From Bordetella holmesii ATCC 51541 (lineage in GTDB: Bacteria; Pseudomonadota; Gammaproteobacteria; Burkholderiales; Burkholderiaceae_B): a stretch of DNA of 64,000 nucleotides. The stretch is taken from the NCBI GenBank assembly GCA_000612485.1, contig CP007494.1, positions 2,294,001 through 2,358,000 of the forward strand, given 5' to 3'. The position numbers were made by a program, and so were the translations under genes. Below the pieces are notes generated by a model, which ran no database searches, had not been told where the DNA came from, and was given only the letters and a program-made list of their open reading frames with translations. Below are positions 9,813 to 18,448 of this stretch, one piece after another; the stretch's first letter is position 1, and the number at the start of each line of letters is the position of its first letter.

Positions 9813-10241
9813 ATGAGTCTTCTGGATACTTTGTCTTCGATGGCCGGCGGAGACAGCAATCGCGGGTCCGCGGCGTCGCTCGTGCCGGCATTGATAGAAC
9901 TGGTGGGTAAATATCCCGGCGGCCTGAGTAGCTTGCTGAATCAACTGCAAATGGGGGGTCTGGGTCCCGTGGTGGCCTCATGGCTGAGTTCAGGCCCCAA
10001 TGAGCCGGTTTCGCCGCAAGAGTTGGGTGCGGCGCTGGATCCCGGCATCGTCAGCGACCTGGCCGAGCGCACTGAGCAGGACCACCATGCCGTGCTGGAA
10101 GGCTTGAGTTTCGTTCTTCCCAAACTGGTCGATCAAGCCTCGCCTGACGGCGCCGTTGCGCAGGGCCAGCAGGGGCTGGATGCCAGCGAGCTTCTTGGTT
10201 CGTTGGCCAGCCTGTTGGGCGGCCGCGGCCAGGCGGGTTAG
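9813..10241 (+). CDS. YidB-like DUF937 protein
   Basis: 142 residues from ATG at 9813, chosen because AAGGAG at 9801 sits at the right distance; the frame also opens at 9762 but without a binding site. Family features are a small, glycine- and leucine-rich helical protein with LVPALIELVGKYPGGLSSLL, GGLGPVVASWLSSGPN and a Gly-rich C-terminus (SLASLLGGRGQAG). DUF937/YidB proteins are widespread and of unknown function. No signal peptide. It lies 81 bp after the transglycosylase on the same strand. Confidence 0.75.
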   Translation: MSLLDTLSSMAGGDSNRGSAASLVPALIELVGKYPGGLSSLLNQLQMGGLGPVVASWLSSGPNEPVSPQELGAALDPGIVSDLAERTEQDHHAVLEGLSFVLPKLVDQASPDGAVAQGQQGLDASELLGSLASLLGGRGQAG

Positions 10242-10438
10242 CACACCGGGCCGCCGCTGCGCGTCAGGCAAGGTGCCCATGCCTGACTTTGGCGATCGCG
10301 TGTCCCTGTGGCGTAGTGCGGCGCGGGGCACCAATTCTCGCTGCTGACCGGTACTTGCGGCCAATAGCCGGGCAGCAGGGATTCGACGACACTGCTGCCG
10401 GTAGCGTGGCGGAGACCATTTAGCCTGTTCGTGGACAT
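10238..10438 (-). CDS. possible small hypothetical protein (66 residues)
   Basis: The stretch 10242-10573 has no recognised gene. On the minus strand a 66-codon frame (MSTNRLNGLRHATGSSVVES start) ends in a sequence with natural-looking composition: PGYWPQVPVSSENWCPAP and a terminal GGPVC, with three Cys in the last 30 residues. I see no ribosome binding site before its ATG and no family, so it may be a decayed 3' end or a chance frame. The rest of the interval (10440-10573) holds the leader of the GGDEF gene. Confidence 0.25.
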   Translation of the reverse strand: MSTNRLNGLRHATGSSVVESLLPGYWPQVPVSSENWCPAPHYATGTRDRQSQAWAPCLTRSGGPVC

Positions 10439-10573
10439 AATCAGAAATATTCAATTGATGGCATCCTGCAGCGACTCTGCGGCGCCGATGGCGGGCGGAG
10501 AATTTGCCGTGCGCGCTATCCGGGAGGCTATGATCCTAAGCCTTGCGGACTTGCGTCTTCGATCACTGTTCTG

Positions 10574-12130
10574 ATGCGCCGACTCGATTTACGCCGTCTG
10601 ATTCTGGGGCTGAGCATTCTGTCCTTGCTGCTGGCCATGGCCGGCGCCCTATATGCGAGCAGTGTGGTTCAGCGGGAAATCCTCGTGGGAAGTTCGCTGG
10701 AGGATAACCGCGCCTTTGCGCAGAAACTGGCGCGCAGCGCCGATATCTTTTTACGCGAAAGCCTGACCGAACTGGCTTACTCCGCCCGGCTGATAGGCAG
10801 GGAAGGTGGCACGGAGCAAAGCGTGCAGCGCGAGGTCGAACGCCTGAAAAATCAGAGTGGCAATTTCAATGCCACGGCATTCGTCAACGCCGATGGGGTC
10901 ATTGCCGGCATCACACCGGCCGAGCCCGGCGTCGCCGGCAGGCAGGTGAGTACCAACGCCATGGAGCAGGCGCTGGCCAGCCGCTTGCCGCGCATCAGCG
11001 AACCCTTTCTGTCTCCTGGGGGGCGTTGGATCGTCGCCATATCCCAGCCGGTGTTCCTGCCCGATGGCCGTTTCGGCGGCTTCATCATGGGATTGTTGTA
11101 CCTGCATGAGCGCAATGCCTTGGGAGAAATACTGGGCGAGCAGACGCACCGCAACGGGGCGTATCAGTATGTCGTGGATCAGCGCGGTATCTTGCTGTTT
11201 CATCCCAATTTGCGCAGCGTGGGGCAGATCGTTGACCAGAACGCCGCCGTACACGAATTGATGCTCGGCCAGGAGGGTGCCCAGCGGATCGTGAATACCG
11301 AGGGCGTGGATATGCTGAGCGGTTATGCCCTGTTGCGGGAAACCGGCTGGGGCGTGGTCGCGCAACGCCCCACCGACGGCGTGCTCTCGCGCACCCAGGT
11401 TTTGCTGTTGCGTACCATCCAGACGTCACTGCCCTGGCTGTGCCTGTCGTTGTTGTGCGTATGGTGGCTGGCCAATCGGATTGCGCGTCCGCTGGCGCAA
11501 TTGGCGGGGGCCGCCGCCGATCTGGACAAGCCCCGCGTGGCCGACAGGCTCGCGGGGGTGGGCGCCTGGTATCGGGAAGCCGAGCAGTTGAAGACGGCGC
11601 TGGGCGCAGTCAGCCGCAAGATCGGCACGAAATTCAATCAGTTGCGCCAGGATAGCCTGACGGATGCCTTGACTGGACTGCTCAACCGGCGGGGTCTGGA
11701 TGAAATCCTGCAAAGCGAGCCGCGCTATGGCAGAGCGATGGCCGTGCTCGCGGTGGACATCGACCATTTCAAATCCATCAACGATGGGCTGGGCCATGCG
11801 GCCGGCGATGCAGTCATCCGTGGTATTGCGGCGTTGCTACGCAGCCGTGCTCGTGCCAGTGACATGCTGGGGCGCTTGGGGGGAGAAGAGTTCGTGGTGA
11901 TTCTGCCGAATACTGACCGGCCACAGGCGCTTCAGGCCGCCGAGCGCATTCGTGCCGCTGTCGAGACGTTCCAGGCCGTGCCGGGTGGCGCGTGCACGGT
12001 CTCGGTCGGGGTGGCGGTCTACCCGCACGAAGGCGCCTCCCTGACCGAGGTGCTCGCGCGCGCCGACGACGCTCTGTACGAGGCCAAACGTGGCGGCCGC
12101 AACAGGGTGTGCGATGCGGCCAGTATGTAA
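10574..12130 (+). CDS. membrane sensor diguanylate cyclase (Cache-like sensor + GGDEF)
   Basis: 518 residues. One N-terminal transmembrane helix (about 8-30), a periplasmic sensor region (about 31-275) of dCache type with GGRWIVAISQPVF and YVVDQRGILLFHPN, a second helix (about 282-300, TSLPWLCLSLLCVWWLANR), a short HAMP-like linker, and a GGDEF domain (about 350-515). The active-site signature is GGEEF, with a plausible inhibitory I-site RASD five residues before it, so the enzyme should make cyclic di-GMP from two GTP and be product-inhibited. No EAL domain. Ligand unknown. Stands alone between the YidB-like gene and a small minus-strand hypothetical. Confidence 0.9.
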   Translation: MRRLDLRRLILGLSILSLLLAMAGALYASSVVQREILVGSSLEDNRAFAQKLARSADIFLRESLTELAYSARLIGREGGTEQSVQREVERLKNQSGNFNATAFVNADGVIAGITPAEPGVAGRQVSTNAMEQALASRLPRISEPFLSPGGRWIVAISQPVFLPDGRFGGFIMGLLYLHERNALGEILGEQTHRNGAYQYVVDQRGILLFHPNLRSVGQIVDQNAAVHELMLGQEGAQRIVNTEGVDMLSGYALLRETGWGVVAQRPTDGVLSRTQVLLLRTIQTSLPWLCLSLLCVWWLANRIARPLAQLAGAAADLDKPRVADRLAGVGAWYREAEQLKTALGAVSRKIGTKFNQLRQDSLTDALTGLLNRRGLDEILQSEPRYGRAMAVLAVDIDHFKSINDGLGHAAGDAVIRGIAALLRSRARASDMLGRLGGEEFVVILPNTDRPQALQAAERIRAAVETFQAVPGGACTVSVGVAVYPHEGASLTEVLARADDALYEAKRGGRNRVCDAASM

Positions 12131-12166
12131 TGGCGCCGTGCGCGCTGCGTGCCGATGTTTGCAGGT

Positions 12167-12486
12167 TCAGGGCTGATCGGCGTGCAGCCAGGGCAGGGGG
12201 CAGGGGCTTACCACGAAGCACAAGCCGGCATTGTCTTGCTTCCAGACAAACCCCGGGGCCAGGCGGCCAGCCATGGGCAGCATCAGCACATGCGGTTCGC
12301 CGCGGAAGTCGCCTTCCCAGCCTGCGCCTTCGGCCGCACTTTGGGCCTCGTTGAACGCCGCGCGCCAATCGTCGCGCGACAGCCCCTCATCCAGGCTATC
12401 CTCGGACAGGGCCAGAGCTTCGGCCACGGTCAGCAGGAAGTCCCAACCACCGTCGAGCGGGGGATTCGATATACATGCCAGTTCAT
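12167..12486 (-). pseudogene. small conserved-looking hypothetical protein, one-base frameshift near start
   Basis: A start at 12486 is preceded by AAGGAG at suitable distance and reads MNWHVYRIP, then the frame breaks at a run of five C (plus-strand G 12459-12463). Adding one C gives MNWHVYRIPPLDGGWDFLLT and continues as an open frame to 12167, about 107 residues, acidic, without signal peptide (SEDSLDEGLSRDDWRAAF; VLMLPMAGRLAPGFVWKQ; ending PLPWLHADQP). The longer frame running to 12553 lacks a binding site. I do not recognise the family. The good binding site and the clean repair by one base argue that this is a real gene with a sequencing or mutational indel. Confidence 0.6.
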
Positions 12487-12621
12487 ACGTTGCTGTACTC
12501 CTTGAGCGGTTCAGTGTAGCCAAGATGGCCAGGAACGGTTCGTCTGCGGTCAATGCACAAGCCGGCCCCGGCGGAGGGATTCCGGCGGTGCGTGACTGCG
12601 CACCATCACGAGGTAGATATT

Positions 12622-13353
12622 ATGACTTTTCGTACCGCATTGATTACGGGTTCGTCGCGAGGCATCGGCGAGGCTATCGCCAGCCGGCTGGCACAGGACA
12701 ATTATGCCGTTGCCATTAATTACGCGTCGCGCGGTGATGATGCCGAGGCTTTGGCTGGCCGATTGCATGCCAACGGCGCACGGGTGCTGGCGCTACAGGG
12801 CGATGTCGCCGATGCGGCCAGCGCGGCGGCGCTCTTTGACCGTGTCCAGGCGGAATGGGGTGGCCTGGATGTACTCGTGAACAATGCCGGAGTGCTGCAG
12901 ACCGTGCCGCTAGCGGAGACAAGCGATGCCGCGTTCGATCACATGATGAACATCAATGTGCGCGGGGTATTCAACATGCTCAGGCTTGCCGCGCAGCGGG
13001 TGCGCGCCGGAGGTGCCATCGTCAACGTTTCGAGCACACTGGTGGCGACCAACCTGCCTGGCTACGGCGTATATGTCGCTAGCAAGGCGGCCGTCGAAGG
13101 TTTCACGCGGGTGCTGGCCAAGGAGTTGCGCGGGCGTGATATCACCGTCAATGCCGTGGCACCGGGCCCCGTGGCGACCGAGCTTTTCCTGTCCGGCAAG
13201 TCCGCGGAACAGATTGCAGGTTTCGCGAAGACCGCGCCGCTCGAACGTCTGGGCGAGCCCGCTGACATCGCCAACGTGGTGGCTTTCCTGGCCGGTCCCG
13301 ATGGCCGCTGGGTGCATGGTCAGGTATTGCGGGCCAATGGCGGCCTGGCCTGA
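12622..13353 (+). CDS. short-chain dehydrogenase/reductase (SDR, FabG-like)
   Basis: 243 residues from ATG at 12622, with GAGG about 8 bases upstream; an in-frame ATG at 12553 has no such site. Classical SDR: TALITGSSRGIGEAIA is the TGxxxGxG nucleotide-binding motif, NNAG is present, catalytic Ser lies in IVNVSSTLV, and YVASK is the YxxxK catalytic pair. The NYASR after the second strand suggests NADPH preference. The substrate cannot be told from the sequence; such proteins are often annotated as 3-oxoacyl-ACP reductase-like. Monocistronic, followed by the dedA pseudogene after 58 bp. Confidence 0.85.
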   Translation: MTFRTALITGSSRGIGEAIASRLAQDNYAVAINYASRGDDAEALAGRLHANGARVLALQGDVADAASAAALFDRVQAEWGGLDVLVNNAGVLQTVPLAETSDAAFDHMMNINVRGVFNMLRLAAQRVRAGGAIVNVSSTLVATNLPGYGVYVASKAAVEGFTRVLAKELRGRDITVNAVAPGPVATELFLSGKSAEQIAGFAKTAPLERLGEPADIANVVAFLAGPDGRWVHGQVLRANGGLA

Positions 13354-13411
13354 TCCGGGTCAGGCGTTACCGTGAGGCTTTCTTCTGGTCTACGGAGACG
13401 CGTTTATCATC

Positions 13412-13935
13412 ATGTTTGACTCGCTGCACGCGCTTTACTCCTCTCTGGCGGCAAAATTACCGGCGTTAGGGCCATGGCAGGGGCCACTGGCCTGCGCGCT
13501 CGCTTTCGTCAAATCGCTGCCGCTGGTCGCGCTTTTTATTCCAGGCACGGCGCTTTTGCTGTCTATCGGCGCGGCGATACGTTTGAGCGAAGCGGGCTTT
13601 GTTGAGGTCTGGCTGGCTATCTCGTTGGGAGCGGCGTTGGGGACTGGGTGTCTTTCGCCGTGGGCGGCTGGGCGGGCCCGCGCGTGACGCATTGGCGCTG
13701 GGTCAAGCGTCGCCCGCAGCTTGTGTTGCGCGCGGCAGCGTTCGTGCAGCGCTGGGGAGTGCTCAGTATCTTGCTGTGCCGATTTTTTGGCCCGCTGCGT
13801 GCCACTGTTCCCATGGCCGCTGGCGTGTTCGGCATGCGGGCGGCCTGGTTTCAGGCGGCCAATTGGGTTTCTGCACCCCTATGGGCGGCCGCGCTGCTGT
13901 TGCCGGGCTGGTTGGGCAGCAGTTGGCTGCAATAG
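13412..13935 (+). pseudogene. DedA/VTT family membrane protein, one-base frameshift
   Basis: Frame one (13412-13687) reads MFDSLHALYSSLAAKLPALG and continues with hydrophobic helices (SLPLVALFIPGTALLLSIGA). Frame two (to 13935) carries the diagnostic DedA block LCRFFGPLRATVPMAAGVFG. They join if one G is added at the run 13639-13642, giving SLGAALGDWVSFAVGGWAGP, a normal DedA sequence. The repaired protein would be about 174 residues with four or five membrane helices. DedA proteins act in membrane lipid homeostasis and phospholipid scrambling. Probably an intact gene with an under-called G run, but as given it is broken. Confidence 0.8.
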
Positions 13936-13986
13936 CGGCCGGGCGCCAGGCCGCTATTGCCGCAGCCCGGCGCTTTAAATGAAGCT

Positions 13987-15426
13987 TCAGACCCCAACGA
14001 CCGATACGGCCTTGGTCACCAAGTAGGCTTCCAACGCCTCGGGGCCGCCTTCGGATCCATAGCCAGAGTCCTTGACCCCGCCAAATGGCAGCTCGGCCGA
14101 CGGCGTCGCTGGCTGATTGACCCAGAGCATACCCACTTCGAGACGGCGCGAGAGTTCATGCACGGTCTTGATCGAACGCGTGAATCCATACGCCGCCAGC
14201 CCGAAAGGCAGACGGTTGGCCTCGGCGATGGCTTCATCCAGCGTATCGAAGCTGCGGATCGCGGCGATCGGGCCGAACGGCTCTTCATTGAAAATGTCTG
14301 CATCCAGCGGCACGTCCGTCAGAATGGTCGGTGCAAAGAAGTTGCCTGCGCCGCCCACGCGCGCGCCGCCGGTCGCCACGCGGGCGCCTTTTTCGTTAGC
14401 GTTCTTGACGATTTTGTCCATGGCGGCCAGGCGCCGGTCATTGGCCAGCGGGCCCAGCGTGGTGCCTTCGGCCAGACCATCGCCGAGCTTGAGCTTTTCG
14501 GCGTGAGCGACAAAGGCGCGTTCAAACTCCGCCTTGATGCTCTTGTGCACCAGAAAGCGCGTAGGCGAGATGCAGACCTGGCCCGCATTGCGGAACTTGG
14601 CCCCGCCGGAGGCCTTGACGGCGAGTTCGACATCGGCGTCTTCTGCCACGATCACCGGAGCGTGGCCGCCGAGTTCCATGGTCACGCGTTTCATGTGGCG
14701 GCCGGCCAGCGCAGCGAATTCCTTGCCCACCGGTGTCGAGCCGGTGAACGTCACTTTGCGGATCACGGGGTGGGGGATGAGGTAGCTGGAGATCTCCGCC
14801 GGCGAACCAAATACCAGGCCCAGGACACCTTTGGGGATACCCGCATCAACAAAACAGTTCAACAACGCGGCTGGCGAGGCCGGGGTTTCTTCGGGCGCCT
14901 TGACCAGGAAAGAGCATCCCGAGGCCAGAGCGGCGCCGAGCTTGCGCACCACCTGGTTGACCGGGAAATTCCAGGGCGTAAAGGCCGCGACGGGGCCGAC
15001 GGGCTCTTTGATGACCAGTTGTTGTGCCGCTACATTGCGCGAGGGCACGATACGGCCATACACACGCAGCGCCTCATTGCCGAACCAATCGATGATGTCT
15101 GCGGCGGCCAGGACTTCGCCGCGCGCTTCGACCAGCGGTTTGCCTTGTTCGCGCGTCAGCAGGCGGGCGACGGCGTCGGCGCGCTCACGCAGCAGCGCTG
15201 CCGCCTTACGCATGATGCCGCAGCGCTCATGGGCGGACATGTCACGCCAGGTTTCGAAGCCGCGCTGCGCGGCAGCCAGGGCGAGATCCAGATCCTGCCG
15301 GCTGGCGCTGGCGACCCGGCCGATCTTCTGACCGTTGGCCGGATTGACGACATCGATGAATGCGCCGCCCTGGGCCTGACGCCATTCGTTGTCGATCAGT
15401 AGCAAAGTATCTGGGTAGTCGCTCAT
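13987..15426 (-). CDS. gabD: succinate-semialdehyde dehydrogenase, NAD(P)-dependent
   Basis: 479 residues, full aldehyde dehydrogenase length. Key residues: general base Glu251 in [11 protein letters not shown] and catalytic Cys285 in [21 protein letters not shown] and [10 protein letters not shown] are the usual cofactor-region motifs. Similarity to GabD-type enzymes (SAKDSGYG-like end [11 protein letters not shown]) suggests oxidation of succinate semialdehyde to succinate in 4-aminobutyrate breakdown, though related enzymes use other aldehydes. The relic of a sigma-54 dependent activator lies directly upstream on the same strand and may once have controlled it. Confidence 0.82.
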   Translation of the reverse strand: MSDYPDTLLLIDNEWRQAQGGAFIDVVNPANGQKIGRVASASRQDLDLALAAAQRGFETWRDMSAHERCGIMRKAAALLRERADAVARLLTREQGKPLVEARGEVLAAADIIDWFGNEALRVYGRIVPSRNVAAQQLVIKEPVGPVAAFTPWNFPVNQVVRKLGAALASGCSFLVKAPEETPASPAALLNCFVDAGIPKGVLGLVFGSPAEISSYLIPHPVIRKVTFTGSTPVGKEFAALAGRHMKRVTMELGGHAPVIVAEDADVELAVKASGGAKFRNAGQVCISPTRFLVHKSIKAEFERAFVAHAEKLKLGDGLAEGTTLGPLANDRRLAAMDKIVKNANEKGARVATGGARVGGAGNFFAPTILTDVPLDADIFNEEPFGPIAAIRSFDTLDEAIAEANRLPFGLAAYGFTRSIKTVHELSRRLEVGMLWVNQPATPSAELPFGGVKDSGYGSEGGPEALEAYLVTKAVSVVGV

Positions 15427-15474
15427 GAGTATTCCGTGGTTGGGGATTAGGACGATGGCGGCCGCAGGCGCACA

Positions 15475-15840
15475 TCATGCCGGTCGGGCTATTTTCCAGG
15501 TGCGCATCCTTCAGTGCAAGGTCGAACGCGAAATGCACAACGCCAGCGCCGTGGCGTTGAGGTGCAGGTTGCGGCATGCAAGCGCGTCAAAAATGGCGTG
15601 TGCGTCAGCAGCATCGCCGTGCGCAGGCATCGCCTCCTGGGCCAGCGAGCTCAAAGGGCCTGGCAGGCAATGCAAGGCGATCTGCTGTTCCTCGCATAGC
15701 GTCAGCGCGCAACGTGCTGCAGTTCCTGGACGTTACCTGGCCAATGATAACGGCTCAAGGCCAGACGCGCCGCCAGTTCTCTCCTGCCGGATCGCAGAAA
15801 GCCTTGGTCAGAGCCAGTGTCAGCACAAGCCGGCCCGACT
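15475..15840 (-). pseudogene. relic of a sigma-54-dependent Fis-type regulator (C-terminal part)
   Basis: Reading the minus strand, LALSRYHWPGNVQELQHV (about 15718-15770) is the end of an AAA+ sigma-54 activator domain. After a break at 15701-15710 (net loss of one base) comes LTLCEEQQIALHCLPGPLSS and then a Fis-type helix-turn-helix, NATALALCISRSTLH. A TGA at 15513-15511 follows, where CGA (Arg) would give HRRMRTWKIARPA and a stop at 15475. The N-terminal sensor and most of the AAA+ domain are missing; the plus-strand transposase remnant begins where it breaks off. Activators of this type often sit next to aldehyde dehydrogenase genes such as gabD here. Decay looks genuine: truncation, indel and nonsense together. 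Confidence 0.7.
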
Positions 15841-16099
15841 CTTCACGTCTCGTAGCTACGCCGCCTTGGTGCGAGGCTACGGGCTGCGCCAGGAATTCAT
15901 CACGCCGCACTGCCCGCCGCAAAACGGAATGGTCGAACGTGTGATCCGCACGTTGAAGGAACAACGCGCACATCGGCATCGCTTCGAGACCATCCAGCAT
16001 GCCAGCCGTGTTATCGGGGGCGGGATACGCTTTTACCACCACCGCCGCCGCCCGCATCAGGCGCTCGGCATGAAACCCCCGGTCAACGCATGTGCATAG
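15835..16099 (+). pseudogene. 3' fragment of an IS3-like DDE transposase
   Basis: The last ~85 codons of a plus-strand frame read LRQEFITPHCPPQNGMVERV, then IRTLKEQRAHRHRF and a terminal PHQALGMKPPVN. This is the C-terminal rve/DDE catalytic region, with the third catalytic acidic residue in NGMVERVIRTLKEQ. No N-terminal half, orfA or intact terminal repeat is visible, so this is a dead fragment. It abuts the sigma-54 regulator relic on the left and the ssrA-like remnant on the right, and differs from the complete IS3 element at 18.4 kb. Confidence 0.7.
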
Positions 16100-16138
16100 C
16101 CGCTTAACCTGAGCCAGCTTCTGCTGGGTCATGACAAA

Positions 16139-16235
16139 GAACAACCGGCAAAGTTGGGGTTTCTGAGTGTGGTGGCGCAACACGGAACCGAACCCGCGTT
16201 CGATTTCTGAATAAAAGTCCGTCCGCAAAACCGCA
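16139..16235 (-). repeat. degraded copy of the ssrA (tmRNA) 3' end and flank; candidate attachment-site remnant
   Basis: Plus-strand 16143-16175 (CCGGCAAAG, TTGGGG, TTTCTGAGTG, TGGTGG) aligns with the region at and beyond the tmRNA 3' end (20958-20988) at about 27 of 31 positions with one gap. The similarity continues weakly into the T-arm: GGAACCGAACCCGCGT here against GGAATTGAACCCCCGT in ssrA, and GTCCGCAA occurs at 16219-16226 as in ssrA. The orientation is the same as ssrA. This is what the far attachment site of an element integrated into ssrA would look like after decay. Confidence 0.5.
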
Positions 16236-16318
16236 ATCCCCACTTTGAGTCATTTGGCTGTTTTCGCGGACATTGGCCGGACCGGGGGTGGCGGCATGGC
16301 TTGCGGCACTCGGCGAAC

Positions 16319-16359
16319 AATGCATTTGCATTGATTTGGCAAGGCTAATGCATTACCAT
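16319..16359 (+). promoter_or_regulatory. promoter with overlapping palindromes upstream of prlF-yhaV
   Basis: TTGATT (16331-16336) and TACCAT (16354-16359) are spaced by 17 bp. Two palindromes overlap them: AATGCATTTGCATT at 16319-16332 and TAATGCATTA at 16346-16355, both containing ATGCAT or TGCATT half-sites. Antitoxins of this family usually repress their own operon, so these are good candidate operator sites for PrlF alone or the PrlF-YhaV complex. The prlF start is at 16393. Confidence 0.5.
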
Positions 16360-16392
16360 GTGAGGCATTCACGTCTTTGACCGGATAGCGCC

Positions 16393-16722
16393 ATGTCCGC
16401 CACCCTCGAAGCCCAATCCACGTTGACCGACCGCTACCAGACCACGGTGCCGGAAACCGTGCGTCGCGCCCTTCGGCTGGGCAAGCGCGACAAGATCCAC
16501 TACTCCATCCGCCCCAGCGGCGAGGTGGTGCTGACGCGCGCCGAGATGTCCGAGGGCGACGACCCGGTGCTCGGACAGTTCCTGAGCTTCCTGGCCCGGG
16601 ACATTGCTAGCCATCCTGAGCGCCTGCAGTCTGTGGATGCCGCCCTCGTCCAGCGTCTGCAGTCCCTGGTCGGCGGCGTCGAAGTCGATCTCGATGCCGT
16701 CCTGTCGGCTGGCGATGAATGA
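16393..16722 (+). CDS. prlF: type II antitoxin, PrlF/SohA family
   Basis: 109 residues. The N-terminal half is a swapped-hairpin AbrB-type DNA-binding domain (SATLEAQSTLTDRYQTTVPE, VRRALRLGKRDKIHYSIRP, GEVVLTRAE), and the C-terminal half contains the toxin-binding region (DPVLGQFLSFLARDIASHPE). It neutralises the adjacent YhaV ribonuclease and likely represses the operon. It overlaps yhaV by ATGA (16719-16722), the usual antitoxin-first arrangement. The pair lies in the plasticity zone between the decayed ssrA-like remnant and the insertion sequences and may have served to hold the element in the genome. Confidence 0.9.
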   Translation: MSATLEAQSTLTDRYQTTVPETVRRALRLGKRDKIHYSIRPSGEVVLTRAEMSEGDDPVLGQFLSFLARDIASHPERLQSVDAALVQRLQSLVGGVEVDLDAVLSAGDE

Positions 16723-17225
16723 GCACGGGCAAGCCCGAACCCTTGGTCATTCATGGCTGGACGGTCTTCGCCCACTCGCTGTTCCTTGCACAGATTGAAG
16801 CGCTGGCACAGCTGGTCGAGGCCTTGAAGCAACAGGATCCGGTCGGGTACGTGAAAAAGAACGCCAGCAAGCGATTGGCGGCCATCACGAAGTTGGCCTT
16901 CGATGTCGTCCCGCAAGATCCGGCCCGACCGGAGTATCGCCAAGGCGGCACCCTTGGCCATGATCACAAGCACTGGTTCCGCGCGAAGTTCTTCCAGCAG
17001 TACCGGCTGTTCTTTCGCTATCACGCGCCCAGCATGGTGATCGTGTTCGCGTGGGTCAACGACGAGGGCACCAAGCGCGCTTACGAGAGCAGCGACGATG
17101 CCTACCGGGTGTTCCGCAAGATGCTGGAAAGCGGCCGTCCTTCGGACGACTGGAACCAGTTGCTGACCGAGGCCCGGGCCGAGGCGCAGCGCTTGCAGCA
17201 GTTCGCCGCTGGAGTCACGTCATAA
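16719..17225 (+). CDS. yhaV: type II toxin, YhaV family ribonuclease
   Basis: 168 residues, RelE-like fold. Family blocks: VIHGWTVFAHSLFLAQIEAL near the start, KRLAAITKLAFDVVPQDP, and WFRAKFFQQYRLFFRYH, followed by VIVFAWVNDEGTKRAYES, all with the conserved basic and aromatic residues of the YhaV/RelE active region. The E. coli homologue cleaves mRNA and is inhibited by PrlF. Translation is coupled to prlF by the overlapping ATGA. Full length and intact, so the module could be active. Confidence 0.9.
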   Translation: MSTGKPEPLVIHGWTVFAHSLFLAQIEALAQLVEALKQQDPVGYVKKNASKRLAAITKLAFDVVPQDPARPEYRQGGTLGHDHKHWFRAKFFQQYRLFFRYHAPSMVIVFAWVNDEGTKRAYESSDDAYRVFRKMLESGRPSDDWNQLLTEARAEAQRLQQFAAGVTS

Positions 17226-17444
17226 GGCTTGGCGTCTTCGGCGAGCAGCGTTGTCATGGGGTTATCTGTCGTGGCGCAGAAGATGCACTATCCCGTGATG
17301 ACCGATAGGCAGGTTGTCACCCGATAGAAGGTCGGCATGAATACCCTGCGGCGCTGGCGCCTCGACAATGAACATCCCCCGTTTACGGGGTTGAGCCGCT
17401 GCAACCGGGAACCGCGTCAACACTGGGGGACCGGGCAAAAAAAA
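17226..17444. other. unassigned spacer between yhaV and the truncated ISL3 element
   Basis: 219 bp with no recognisable gene. A short minus-strand frame (MFIVEAPAPQGIHADLLSGD and on to RHDR) has natural-looking composition but no family I know; it could be the tail of a lost gene. The right edge, GGGCAAAAAAAAG, runs directly into the ISL3 terminal repeat. Confidence 0.5.
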
Positions 17445-18388
17445 GTTCATCGAGGAATACCGGGGAATGCAGACCGGATCTTGAGGAAGAAGTACTCCTG
17501 ATCGCGGTAGCCGTAGGCGCGGCGCTTGATGACTTTGATGGTGTTGTTGATGCCCTCGACGATGCTGGTGTTGAGCCGGTGGCGACAGCGAGACAGAATC
17601 CCGTGCAGATAGGCTTTTAGCTTGAGCGCGAAGTGAGCCAAGGCGGCGATGCCGCTGCCCTGAGCCTGTTGCAGCCAGTGATCCCATGCCTGGCGGGCGT
17701 AGCCGGGGTGTTGGTAGAACCACAGCTGTTTGAGCTCATCGCGCATCAGATAAGCGGTGAGCAAGGGCTGGTTGGCCTGGAGCAACTCGTCCAACTTTAC
17801 CGATTGGCACGGATCGAGGTTTTTGCGATTGCGCAGCAGTAGCCAGCGACTGGACTTGATCACCCGGCGGGCCGGCTTGTCGTGCCGCAACTGGTTCGCT
17901 TGGTCTACACGCACCCGGTCTATCACTTCACGGCCGTACTTGGCCACGACGTGGAACAGGTCGTAGACGATCTCGGCGTTGGGGCAGTTGGCCTGGATCT
18001 CCAGCTCATAGGCCGTCGTCATGTCGATCGCTACGGCCCGGATCTGCTGGGCAACTCCAGTTGGCAGTTGTTCGAAGAAGGCTCTGGCCGTCTCGCGCGA
18101 GCGGCCATCACCGATCCATAGCACCTGACGGCGGATCGGATCGACAACGACCGTGGCATAACGATGGCCCTTGTGTAGAGCGAACTCGTCCATCGCTAGG
18201 TAGTGGATCTGGCTCCAGTCCGGCTCTTGGATCGCCCGTCGCAGCAGGGCCTTGTCCAGCGCCTTGACCGTGTGCCAACCCAGTTGGAAGAAGCGCGCCA
18301 CGGCCAGAATGTTGCTGGACTCAAGCAACTGGCTGACCGCCTCGGCCAGCCGGTCGGTCACTCGCTGGTAACGGCCCAGCCAGCTCAG
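17445..18388 (-). mobile_element. truncated ISL3-family element, IS1001-like, copy 1
   Basis: Nearly identical to 19642-20587 of the complete copy; I noticed one substitution (a Pro-to-Ser change, CCC against TCC) in about 940 bp. The left terminal repeat is present but lacks one G (GTTCATCGAGG after eight A). The right 356 bp, encoding the first ~92 residues of the transposase including its zinc-finger domain, are replaced by the IS3-family element beginning at 18389. The catalytic C-terminal domain remains (SWLGRYQRVTDRLAEA to SAFPGIPR). An apparent start in a longer frame (to 18538) is made of IS3 sequence and is not a real N-terminus. It cannot transpose by itself. Confidence 0.85.
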
Positions 18389-18448
18389 TGACCTGCTCCC
18401 CGTGATTAGTACGAAATCGATGTAGAGTCCGTTCCCAAAGGAATGGCA

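Noticed and set aside
16139..16235. tRNA gene
   Set aside because: A T-arm-like element and GCGCCACCA end are present on the minus strand, but no anticodon arm, D-arm or matching 5' acceptor strand; fits better as an ssrA 3' remnant.
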